Assembly: GCA_023954855.1 (NCBI GenBank)
Contig: JAGSGY010000012.1
Location: 35,663-99,662, forward strand
From: Pseudomonadota bacterium
GTDB lineage: Bacteria > Myxococcota_A > UBA796 > GCA-2862545
Length of the DNA: 64,000 bases
Reading direction: 5' to 3'
Position numbers and translations under genes: made by a program. Shown piece by piece: positions 54,860 to 62,348 of the stretch; the stretch's first letter is position 1, and each line of letters opens with the position of its first letter. Below the pieces are notes generated by a model. That model searched no databases. It saw only the letters and a program-made list of their open reading frames with translations, and was not told where the DNA came from.

Positions 54860-57800
54860 ATGGCCACCCCCCTCCCAGAACGCCGCCGCCTGCTCGGCAG
54901 AGATGACGACCTCAGGGCGCTCCACGAGCGCATTCGCAGCGGTGCGAGGCTGCTCACGATCACCGGACCCGCCGGAACGGGCAAGAGCAGCGTGCTGGCG
55001 GAAATCGGGCATTGGCACAGCCTACGCGCCGTCTTTGCCGATCTCACACACGCCCGTGACATCGCGGACGTCTGTCGCGCCGTTGGGATCGCATTGGGCG
55101 TGAGCCTAGGCGGCACCGATCCCGTGCGGGCCATCGGCGCGGCACTTCGTCGACTCGGCCCGACGGTCCTGCTGCTCGACAACTTCGAGCAAGTGGTTCC
55201 GCACGCTCGAGAGACCGTCGGCGTGTGGCACCTTGCGGCCCCCGAGCTGTGCCAAGTGGTCGCGAGCCGAATCGCTCTGCGTCTGGGAGCTGAGCAGCGC
55301 TACGCCCTCGAGCCGCTGACGGTACCCACCGCGGATCGCCTCCACGACATTCAGAAGTCTCCATCCGTTCAGCTCTTCGTGGACCGCGCCCAACAACACG
55401 ACCGCCACTTCACGCTGACTGCTGACAACGCCCCCGCCATCGCCGGCGTGGTCCGAGAGCTCGAGGGAATGCCACTCGCCATCGAGCTCGCCGCGGCCCG
55501 TATTCCGCTCCTGCCCCCGCAGAAGCTACTCGCTAGGCTCGACCGGCAGCTCAAGTTGCTTCGCAGCCAGCGCCGAGACGGTCCGCGTCGCCAGGCCACG
55601 CTCGAGCGTGCCATCGCTTGGTCGTGGGACCTGATGGCCCCCGCAGACGCCGAAGCCATGGCTGCGCTGTCCGTCTTCGAGGGCGGTTTCACGCTCCCAG
55701 CAGCCGAAGCCGTCATCGGGTCGACCGCTAGCGCGACCCTCGAGTCACTCATCGATCAGAGCCTCGTCCGCGCGTCGGATGGCGAGGGTCGGTTCAGGGT
55801 CTACAGCGCGGTTCAGGCCTACGCGAAACAGCAAGCCGCGCTGTCGCCGCAGACCCACCACACCCATCGCACCCTCCACGCCCGTTGGGTCGCTCGAGCC
55901 GCCGCGGACGGCCTCCACATCGACGACCTTGCGAACGCCGTCACCGCCGCCCGCCGCATGGTCCAGCGCGGCGAGAGCCCACACCTCGCGCCCACCGTAC
56001 TCGCGGCCCATGGCCTTCTGCGCCTGCAGGGCCCGATCTCCGCCGCAAAGGCATTGCTCGATCAGGCCATGGCAATGCCGCTGCCGGCAGGGGACCGCCT
56101 CCAGCTGCTGACCGCCCGGGTCGCCGCCTCCCAGCAGCTCGGCGCCCGCGGCCCGGCCTTCGCCGATCTCGCCGAGGCGCGCACACTCGCCGAGGAGCTC
56201 GGACAGCTCCCGACCCTCGCGGTGATCCTGCGCACTGCAGCCGTACTCCATCACGACGCAAAGGACATGCCCCGAGCCGAGGCGGCCTACCAAGACGCCC
56301 TACAGCTGTACCAAGCCCTCGAAGATCCCCGAGGCGAGGCGCAAATTCTGCGAAACCTCGGACACTTGTTTCGGGAGACGGGACGGCATGACGAGGCCCA
56401 CCGCAGCCTGGAGTCCGCCCTACAGATCGCACTGAGGCAGGGCGATGCGGTGTCCGAGTCGGCCACTCGAGGGGCGTTTGGGCTGTTGTTTCTGGAGCGC
56501 GGAAGCCTGGAGGAAGCTGAAGCCGCTCTGACCGGAGCCGCGCGCGTCTGTGCCGAGAACGGCGACCTCGCCCGCGAAGCGGTTCATTTGTCGAACCTGG
56601 GACTCACCCTCGCGGAAGCCCAGCAGTACCCCGAGGCCCACGAGGCCCTTAAGCGCAGCATCGCCCTACACGAACAGGTCGGGCAGCGACGTCTTCTCGC
56701 ACTCACCTATGGGTACCGAGGCCAGGTCTATCTCACCGAAGGTCGAGCCCACGACGCTCGGCCCCTTCTCGAGACCGCCATCGAAATCTGCCAAGAGCTG
56801 GCGGTACCCGAGGGCGAAGGAACCTTTCGGGCCGGGCTGGCCGAGGTGTACGCCATTCAGAAGCAGCTTCCGCGGGCGCGTCGCGAGCTCGAGCGGGCCG
56901 AGGCGCTGCTCACCGACGCCGAGGTGGTGAGCGAGCTCCTCGACCTTCACCTGCGCAGGGCCCGCATCGAGTGGGACCACGACCCGGTGGCCGCTCACGG
57001 TGCGCTCTCCCTCGCCGAGGGCCTCTTGTCTCAGCTGGGACTGAGCTGGCACGCGCGCCAAGCTCGCGAGGCCCGGGCACTCCGCAACCGCACGGACACA
57101 CCACAATCGAGCCAGGCCCCGGCCCTGACCCGCCTTGGCCCGTACCACCTCACGCGCCGGCTCGGTCAAGGCGGAATGGGCACCGTCTGGCTTGCCGACG
57201 GCCCGAGCGGCCAGGTCGCGATCAAGGTTCTCCACGACCACCTCGCGCTCCATCGGGTGCTCAGAGCCCGCTTCGCACGCGAGGCTCGGGTCGGCGCGAG
57301 CCTCGACACCGTGGGAGTTGTCCAGACCCTGGACGCGGGAGAAGACGACGGAAGGCACTACATCGTCATGGAGTACGTCAATGGGCCGTCGCTGCGGTCG
57401 TGGGTCCTCGACCAGGGCCCGCTCGACAGCGCGACGACGCTCTCCGTCGCCACCCGGCTTCTCGAGGCTCTGGGAGCGTGCCATGAAGCGGGCATCCTGC
57501 ATCGCGACGTCAAGCCGAACAACGTGCTCATGGCCGCGGACGGGCCCAAGCTCAGCGACCTCGGCATCGCGCGCATGCGCGACGACTCGAGCGGACTCAC
57601 CTCGACCGGACAGTTCGTCGGATCGACGCGGTACGCCGCGCCCGAGCAGTTCCACGGGGGCCGTACCATCGATGCACGTGCAGACCTCTATGCCCTTGGC
57701 ATCACCCTCTACGAGGTGTGCACGGGAACCGCACCCTTCCCAAAACAACCGCTGCCGTCGCTGTTCTTGACCAAGAGCACACGAAGTGCCCCCGCCCCGT

Positions 57801-57994
57801 CAGCCCTCGTCCCCGCACTCTCGGACACGGTGGATCGCCTGGTCTGCTGGCTCACCGCACCTCATCCGGAACAGCGTCCGGAGAGCGCGTTCGCTGCACT
57901 GTCGGCCCTCCACGAAGGCCGTCTTCCAGACACGACGCCGACCGAAGAACACACCGCGATTGGATTTCTGGTAGAGGCCCATACCGAAACCTGA
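54860..57994 (+). CDS. STAND NTPase-TPR-Ser/Thr kinase fusion
   Basis: Large cytoplasmic signalling protein of 1044 aa. The order is an NB-ARC/AfsR-like P-loop NTPase (Walker A GPAGTGKSS 36-44, Walker B LLLDNFEQV near 104-112, then GMPLAIELAAARIPLLP), a TPR region from about 380 to 740, and a complete Hanks kinase (about 759-1030). The kinase has RLGQGGMGTVW, VAIKVLHDH, HRDVKPNNVL, LSDLGIAR in place of DFG, and GSTRYAAPEQF. No membrane helix. Most bacterial kinase-STAND proteins put the kinase first; here it is last. ATG 54860 is used although no Shine-Dalgarno is evident; GTG 54809 is possible. It leads a plus-strand gene run with small gaps (12 bp to the next gene). Confidence 0.92.
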   Translation: MATPLPERRRLLGRDDDLRALHERIRSGARLLTITGPAGTGKSSVLAEIGHWHSLRAVFADLTHARDIADVCRAVGIALGVSLGGTDPVRAIGAALRRLGPTVLLLDNFEQVVPHARETVGVWHLAAPELCQVVASRIALRLGAEQRYALEPLTVPTADRLHDIQKSPSVQLFVDRAQQHDRHFTLTADNAPAIAGVVRELEGMPLAIELAAARIPLLPPQKLLARLDRQLKLLRSQRRDGPRRQATLERAIAWSWDLMAPADAEAMAALSVFEGGFTLPAAEAVIGSTASATLESLIDQSLVRASDGEGRFRVYSAVQAYAKQQAALSPQTHHTHRTLHARWVARAAADGLHIDDLANAVTAARRMVQRGESPHLAPTVLAAHGLLRLQGPISAAKALLDQAMAMPLPAGDRLQLLTARVAASQQLGARGPAFADLAEARTLAEELGQLPTLAVILRTAAVLHHDAKDMPRAEAAYQDALQLYQALEDPRGEAQILRNLGHLFRETGRHDEAHRSLESALQIALRQGDAVSESATRGAFGLLFLERGSLEEAEAALTGAARVCAENGDLAREAVHLSNLGLTLAEAQQYPEAHEALKRSIALHEQVGQRRLLALTYGYRGQVYLTEGRAHDARPLLETAIEICQELAVPEGEGTFRAGLAEVYAIQKQLPRARRELERAEALLTDAEVVSELLDLHLRRARIEWDHDPVAAHGALSLAEGLLSQLGLSWHARQAREARALRNRTDTPQSSQAPALTRLGPYHLTRRLGQGGMGTVWLADGPSGQVAIKVLHDHLALHRVLRARFAREARVGASLDTVGVVQTLDAGEDDGRHYIVMEYVNGPSLRSWVLDQGPLDSATTLSVATRLLEALGACHEAGILHRDVKPNNVLMAADGPKLSDLGIARMRDDSSGLTSTGQFVGSTRYAAPEQFHGGRTIDARADLYALGITLYEVCTGTAPFPKQPLPSLFLTKSTRSAPAPSALVPALSDTVDRLVCWLTAPHPEQRPESAFAALSALHEGRLPDTTPTEEHTAIGFLVEAHTET

Positions 57995-58006
57995 TCGGAG
58001 GCCCGA

Positions 58007-58978
58007 ATGTGGCTGCTCATCGTGTGCACCATCGCGAGCGCGAGCGACCTCGTGATGCTCGGCAATAGCTACACCTTCTACAACGACCTTCCCGCGGCGC
58101 TTCAACAGACGCTTCGCGCCGGCGAGCACGCGGACTCCGTCGCGAGCCTCACGGCAGGAGGCTTGAAGCTACCTGACCACGTCAGCCGTATCGAGACGGG
58201 AAACGCGCAGTGGCAAGGCGCCTTTGATGGGGACACTTGGAGCACGGTCATCCTCCAGGACCAGTCCCAGATCCCAGGCTTTCCAGAGTCGAGCCCCGAG
58301 AAAGCCGCGAGCCTAGAAGCGGCGACCACACTGAATGGGCATGCCCGTGACGCGGGCGCGGACACGCTGTTCTTCCTGACCTGGGGTCGACGCGACGGAG
58401 ATGCCGGCAACACCGCCCGCTATCCAGACTTCCCGACGATGCAGAACCACCTGGACGAGGGCTACATCGCCTATCGCGACCGGGTGAGCACTCCGACCCG
58501 TCCAGCGTGGGTCGCACCGGTCGGGCCCGCTTTTCGCAAGGTGTACGAGGATGACGGGGCCGATGCATTGAGCACCGACTCGCAGTTCTACGCGCTGTAC
58601 TCGACCGACGGTTCTCACCCCTCTGCGGCCGGTACGGCACTTGCCGCGTACGTCTTCTACGCCACGCTCACCGGCTGCGACCCGACCGGTCTCGACAGCA
58701 AGCTCGTCGACACCGTCACTGGAGCCTACCTGCAAGGCGTCGCGAAGAGCGTGGTACTCGATGGCGAGGATGGCGGCTTGGGACTCAAGTATGCGTGGGG
58801 TGACTCGCCGTGCGGTTCCGACCCGGAGTCCAGCGGCGAGGACTCTCCCGAAGCGCCGGAGGCGCCCGCGGTCGATGCCGCGAGCTGTGGCTGCCTTACG
58901 GCGCCGAGTCCACTGTCTGTCGCATGGTTGCTGCTGCCCATCGCGTTGAGGCGTCGCGAAGCGCCGAGACTGCGATAG
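58007..58978 (+). CDS. SGNH/GDSL-like hydrolase with MYXO-CTERM-like tail
   Basis: Exported hydrolase of 323 aa. The signal is WLLIVCTIASA. The SGNH block I is VMLGNSYTF (Ser21 in GNS, following the signal), and the catalytic Asp-His is in STDGSHPSAAGT near residue 201. The C-terminus has a Glu/Pro spacer, SCGCL, a hydrophobic helix and RRREAPRLR, a MYXO-CTERM-like sorting tail, so the enzyme is probably displayed on the cell surface. Such enzymes are esterases or acetylesterases acting on lipids or polysaccharides; the substrate is not known. It lies between the kinase fusion and the NACHT-FGE gene with gaps of 12 and 19 bp. Confidence 0.88.
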   Translation: MWLLIVCTIASASDLVMLGNSYTFYNDLPAALQQTLRAGEHADSVASLTAGGLKLPDHVSRIETGNAQWQGAFDGDTWSTVILQDQSQIPGFPESSPEKAASLEAATTLNGHARDAGADTLFFLTWGRRDGDAGNTARYPDFPTMQNHLDEGYIAYRDRVSTPTRPAWVAPVGPAFRKVYEDDGADALSTDSQFYALYSTDGSHPSAAGTALAAYVFYATLTGCDPTGLDSKLVDTVTGAYLQGVAKSVVLDGEDGGLGLKYAWGDSPCGSDPESSGEDSPEAPEAPAVDAASCGCLTAPSPLSVAWLLLPIALRRREAPRLR

Positions 58979-58997
58979 ACCCCCGGAAGGAGGGCCA

Positions 58998-60701
58998 TTG
59001 CCCGAGCACTCTCTGAGCCTGACCGCCACTGAAATCCGCCTGCAGGGGGAGCGTCTGGTGGAGCGCCCCGTCGGCCCCCTCGACGACGCGATTCGCACGC
59101 ATCTCGCCGGTGAAGGCCCCCCAGGGCTCGTGGTCCTTGGCAGCTTCGGCTCCGGCAAGACCAGCCTCTGCCAGCGCATGGCCACCGAGAATGCCGACTG
59201 CACGGCCATTCCTCTGCGGGTGGTGTCTCGGGCCACAGACCTCACCGCGGGACTGATTCGCGCCGTCGGGCCCACCCGGCTGGATCAGGCCGTAGAGGGG
59301 CAGCGCGTGCTGTTGCTCGACGGGCTGGATGAGGTTCCGCCTCCGACCCAGGGCTTCACCGCCTGGCTCAAAGAACTCACCGGTGCCGCGGGCCCGCGCT
59401 GGGTGCTCACCAGCCGACCCGGCCACTTTCGAACCGACGCCGCAGAACCGCGCGGCGATCAAGTCGACATGCTCACACGCCAGGACGTCCGCGTACTGCG
59501 CATCGACCCCCTCTCCCGCGACCTAGTCCGGGAGGTGCTCTCGGCGCTGCCGAATGGCGAGCGACTGCTGCACACCGTCGAAGGGCTCGAGGACCTCGCT
59601 ACCTCACCGATCTTGCTGCACGTCGTGCGCGCCGGCCTGCCGTTCATCGAGCCAGGTCGACCCATCCAGGCCTGGGGCGTGTTCGATGCCTGGATTCGCC
59701 TCGCCCTGTCGACAGGTCCTGGGCACAACGCCGTCGTCGACGCACTCGAAGACCTGGCGTGGGCGGGCTTCAATCGCTGGGGGGCCGACCTCGAAGGTGG
59801 GTCGTTCTCCCGTGAGCAGGTCAACGAACACGACATCCCGTGCAGCATGCGAAACGCCCTGCTCGTGCGCGATCTCGACGGCCAGCTTCGCTTTGGTCAC
59901 CGCAGTGTCTGGGAGTTTCTCGTCGCCTCGCGCATCGCGCCACGCCTGCTCGAGAACCAAGGCAAAGGCCCTGACGAGCTGTCGGGCCGTCGGATCAGCG
60001 AGGCCATGCGCGCCTTCCTCGTGGGGCGCTGTGGAGCGATGCCAGTGGGCTACGTCAATGGCCGCGTCCGCATTCCGCGCGGCAACTTCGTGGCCGGCGG
60101 TGACCGCTCCCCGGATGAGCGGCCGCTACGCATCGAGCACCTCGCCGAGCCCGTCTGGATGGCGCGTCTACCGGTGACGAACCGAGACTGGGCCGTCTTT
60201 CTCAAGGCCGAGCCGGACGACCGGATCGACGCCCACTACCTGCGCCATTGGGGCGTCGAGCGCACCATGCCTGAAGGCCAGGACCACGCGCCGGTGTACG
60301 GGATCTGGCCGACCGATGCCGATGCATACGCGAGGTGGAAGAACGGCCGTCTTCCGAGCGCCGACGAGTGGGAGAAGGCGGTGCGGGGGCTGGACGGACG
60401 GCGCTGGCCTTGGGGCGACCACTGGCGAGCCGGCATGGCGATCACCGCCGAGCTCAAGGTCCCGCGACCGCTACCGTGCACCTCGTTCGGCGCCCAGGGA
60501 GAGGCCGGACTGTTCTCGGCAATCGGCGGCGTGTTCGAGTACACCTCCTCGGACTGGCGGGGCCGCCCCGATCGAGGCCGCGTCGTGATGGGCGGCTGCT
60601 ACACCCATCCCGCGAGCACAAGCCGAGCCGGTCTACGCCTCTCCCACACGCTCTCGGGCCACCTCAAGGCCGGCCTCCGCCTCGCCTGGGATGCCTCATG
60701 A
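58998..60701 (+). CDS. NACHT NTPase fused to an FGE-sulfatase (C-type lectin fold) domain
   Basis: Protein of 567 aa. The N-terminal NACHT-type NTPase has Walker A GSFGSGKTS (48-56), Walker B VLLLDGLDEV (104-113) and the trailing SRPGHFR and FGHRSVWEFLVASRI typical of NACHT proteins. From about residue 355 follows a formylglycine-generating-enzyme/sulfatase-modifying domain (RVRIPRGNFVAGG, then RLPVTNRDW, RLPSADEWEKAVRG and WPWGDHW). The start is TTG with a strong AAGGAGG upstream. In many bacterial STAND proteins this domain is a ligand-recognising module, not an enzyme. No signal or membrane segment is evident. It overlaps the hydrolase gene (ATGA). A sensor or defence role is possible but not shown. 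Confidence 0.9.
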   Translation: MPEHSLSLTATEIRLQGERLVERPVGPLDDAIRTHLAGEGPPGLVVLGSFGSGKTSLCQRMATENADCTAIPLRVVSRATDLTAGLIRAVGPTRLDQAVEGQRVLLLDGLDEVPPPTQGFTAWLKELTGAAGPRWVLTSRPGHFRTDAAEPRGDQVDMLTRQDVRVLRIDPLSRDLVREVLSALPNGERLLHTVEGLEDLATSPILLHVVRAGLPFIEPGRPIQAWGVFDAWIRLALSTGPGHNAVVDALEDLAWAGFNRWGADLEGGSFSREQVNEHDIPCSMRNALLVRDLDGQLRFGHRSVWEFLVASRIAPRLLENQGKGPDELSGRRISEAMRAFLVGRCGAMPVGYVNGRVRIPRGNFVAGGDRSPDERPLRIEHLAEPVWMARLPVTNRDWAVFLKAEPDDRIDAHYLRHWGVERTMPEGQDHAPVYGIWPTDADAYARWKNGRLPSADEWEKAVRGLDGRRWPWGDHWRAGMAITAELKVPRPLPCTSFGAQGEAGLFSAIGGVFEYTSSDWRGRPDRGRVVMGGCYTHPASTSRAGLRLSHTLSGHLKAGLRLAWDAS

Positions 60702-61546
60702 AGGAATGGGACTTTCACGGCACACCCCGTGGTTTGCGACTGCGCGTCTGCGAATGGGGTGAGGGCGAGCCGGTGCTCGTGCTGCATGGCTACCTCGAGC
60801 AGGGAGCCGCTTGGTCCGAGGTCGCTCGACACCTTCCACATCGACGCGTCGTCGCGCCAGACCAGCGCGGACACGGCCTCTCCGAGCACATCGGTCGCGG
60901 CGGCTGGTACCACTTCTTCGACTACCTGCCGGACATCATCGCCCTGATCGATACACTCGGCGGCCCGATCGATCTCGTCGGTCACTCCATGGGCAGCACC
61001 GTGGCCTGCCTTGTGGCCGCGACCTGTCCGGACCGGGTGCGACGCCTGGTCCTCGTCGAGGGCATCGGCCCGCCAGACATGGCCGACAGCACACTGCGCC
61101 GGCCGCGTCGCTTCGTAGACGCCGCACTCGAGCCCCCCAAGCACCGCCCGCTGGCTAGCGTCGAGGCCGCCGCCGACCGCATGCGTCGCTTCAATCCACG
61201 CCTGGCCGAGGCGAGAGCCATCGAGCTCGCCGCGCGCATTACGCGGCCGTGCACCCCAGATGAGGGACCCGCCGGAAGTTTGGTGTGGACCTGGGACCCG
61301 CTCCATCGCGGACGAAACCCCACCGCGTTCTCCGCTCGCACCTTCGAGCGTTTCCTCACTCAAATCGAGGCGCCCACGACGGTGCTATGGGGCAGCGACA
61401 GCGGCTTTCTAGCCAGTGAGCGGGAAGGCCGACTCGACAAGCTGCAGAAGCTCGTACGCCAGGCCGACGTGCCCGATGCGGGTCACCTCGCGCACCACGA
61501 TGCACCCGAGGCCCTCGCCGCCGAGATTGCGAAGGCATTGGCGTAG
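60698..61546 (+). CDS. Alpha/beta hydrolase
   Basis: Cytoplasmic alpha/beta-fold hydrolase of 282 aa. The oxyanion motif is LHGYLEQG (HG 30-31), the nucleophile is Ser97 in GHSMG (95-99), and the catalytic His is in DAGHLAHHDAP near the end; PDQRGHGLSE is the typical fourth-strand segment. The acid residue is probably in WGSDSGF. The substrate is unknown (esterases, epoxide hydrolases and haloperoxidases share the fold). ATG at 60698 overlaps the NACHT-FGE stop (ATGA), so it is co-translated and may be its effector or simply a neighbour. No leader is seen. Confidence 0.92.
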   Translation: MKEWDFHGTPRGLRLRVCEWGEGEPVLVLHGYLEQGAAWSEVARHLPHRRVVAPDQRGHGLSEHIGRGGWYHFFDYLPDIIALIDTLGGPIDLVGHSMGSTVACLVAATCPDRVRRLVLVEGIGPPDMADSTLRRPRRFVDAALEPPKHRPLASVEAAADRMRRFNPRLAEARAIELAARITRPCTPDEGPAGSLVWTWDPLHRGRNPTAFSARTFERFLTQIEAPTTVLWGSDSGFLASEREGRLDKLQKLVRQADVPDAGHLAHHDAPEALAAEIAKALA

Positions 61547-61589
61547 CGCCGTCGAGGGTTATGACCGCTGCCTGACCGGAGTGGCGCAC

Positions 61590-62348
61590 GTGCCTGTCGA
61601 CATCGAAGCAATCACCGAGACCCTCGCGCGCCTGGCAAACAGCGGCCAGGCCCGCAAGAACACCAAGCACGTGCAGACCCTACGAGGGGTGCGCGGCGTG
61701 GCCGATGGCGATGTCGCCCGCTGCCTCGCCGATACGTGGAAGCGCGAGAAGCCCGCCTTCCCCGATGACGTCACCGATCTGCGCCAGCTGTTCTTTGGCG
61801 CCCACGAAGATGGCCTCATCAGCATCGGGCTGCTCGCCGCCATCCTGCCGGACGACCCGGAAGAGGCACTCGAGATCGGCCTCGACCTGCTCGAGTCGGT
61901 CGACGACGTGCAGACCGCCGACGCTCTCGGCTGGCTGGTGCTCGGCCCCGGCATTCTCACCGCCGGCCGCCAACCCCGCTCGCTGATCAATCTGGTGGGC
62001 ACGCTCCGCCGCGATGCCCAGCGCCGCGCCGTCGTGATGTCCGCCATGGCATGGCTCCCCGAGCCCCTCGAGGGACCTGCCGCCGCCGCGCTTCGCGAAC
62101 GGCTGGGCCAGCGCACCATCGCCTTTGTCGAAGAAGCCCAGAGCGACGCGGTCCGCGCGATGATCGAGGCGACCTTTCGGGACCAGGGCACCTCGGTGCG
62201 TAAGGCCGTCCGGCGTCTGCTGCGCTGCTGGGGCTCAGCCGACCCCGAAGCCGTTCTCGAATGGGCCGACTCCGTGCGCGGCGGACTTCCGAAGATGTTC
62301 AAGTCCGAGGTCAGCCGCGCCAAGCGCCGCGCCGAGGCACAGGCATGA
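61590..62348 (+). CDS. HEAT-like/AlkD-like helical repeat protein
   Basis: Protein of 252 aa, entirely helical in appearance. GTG at 61590 with CGGAG 8 nt upstream is preferred; the open frame before it is inside the previous gene. The helix pairs (for example DPEEALEIGLDLLESVDDVQTADALGWLV, then AQRRAVVMSAMAWLPEP) and the end RKAVRRLLRCWGSADPEAVLEWAD recall HEAT-like DNA alkylation repair proteins (AlkD), but no catalytic residues could be confirmed. It may bind DNA or protein. It overlaps the following gene (ATGA), 43 bp after the alpha/beta hydrolase. Confidence 0.6.
   Translation: MPVDIEAITETLARLANSGQARKNTKHVQTLRGVRGVADGDVARCLADTWKREKPAFPDDVTDLRQLFFGAHEDGLISIGLLAAILPDDPEEALEIGLDLLESVDDVQTADALGWLVLGPGILTAGRQPRSLINLVGTLRRDAQRRAVVMSAMAWLPEPLEGPAAAALRERLGQRTIAFVEEAQSDAVRAMIEATFRDQGTSVRKAVRRLLRCWGSADPEAVLEWADSVRGGLPKMFKSEVSRAKRRAEAQA

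Noticed and set aside
58998..60701. Possible diversity-generating retroelement variable region in the FGE domain
   Set aside because: No reverse transcriptase, accessory gene or template repeat was seen in the window.
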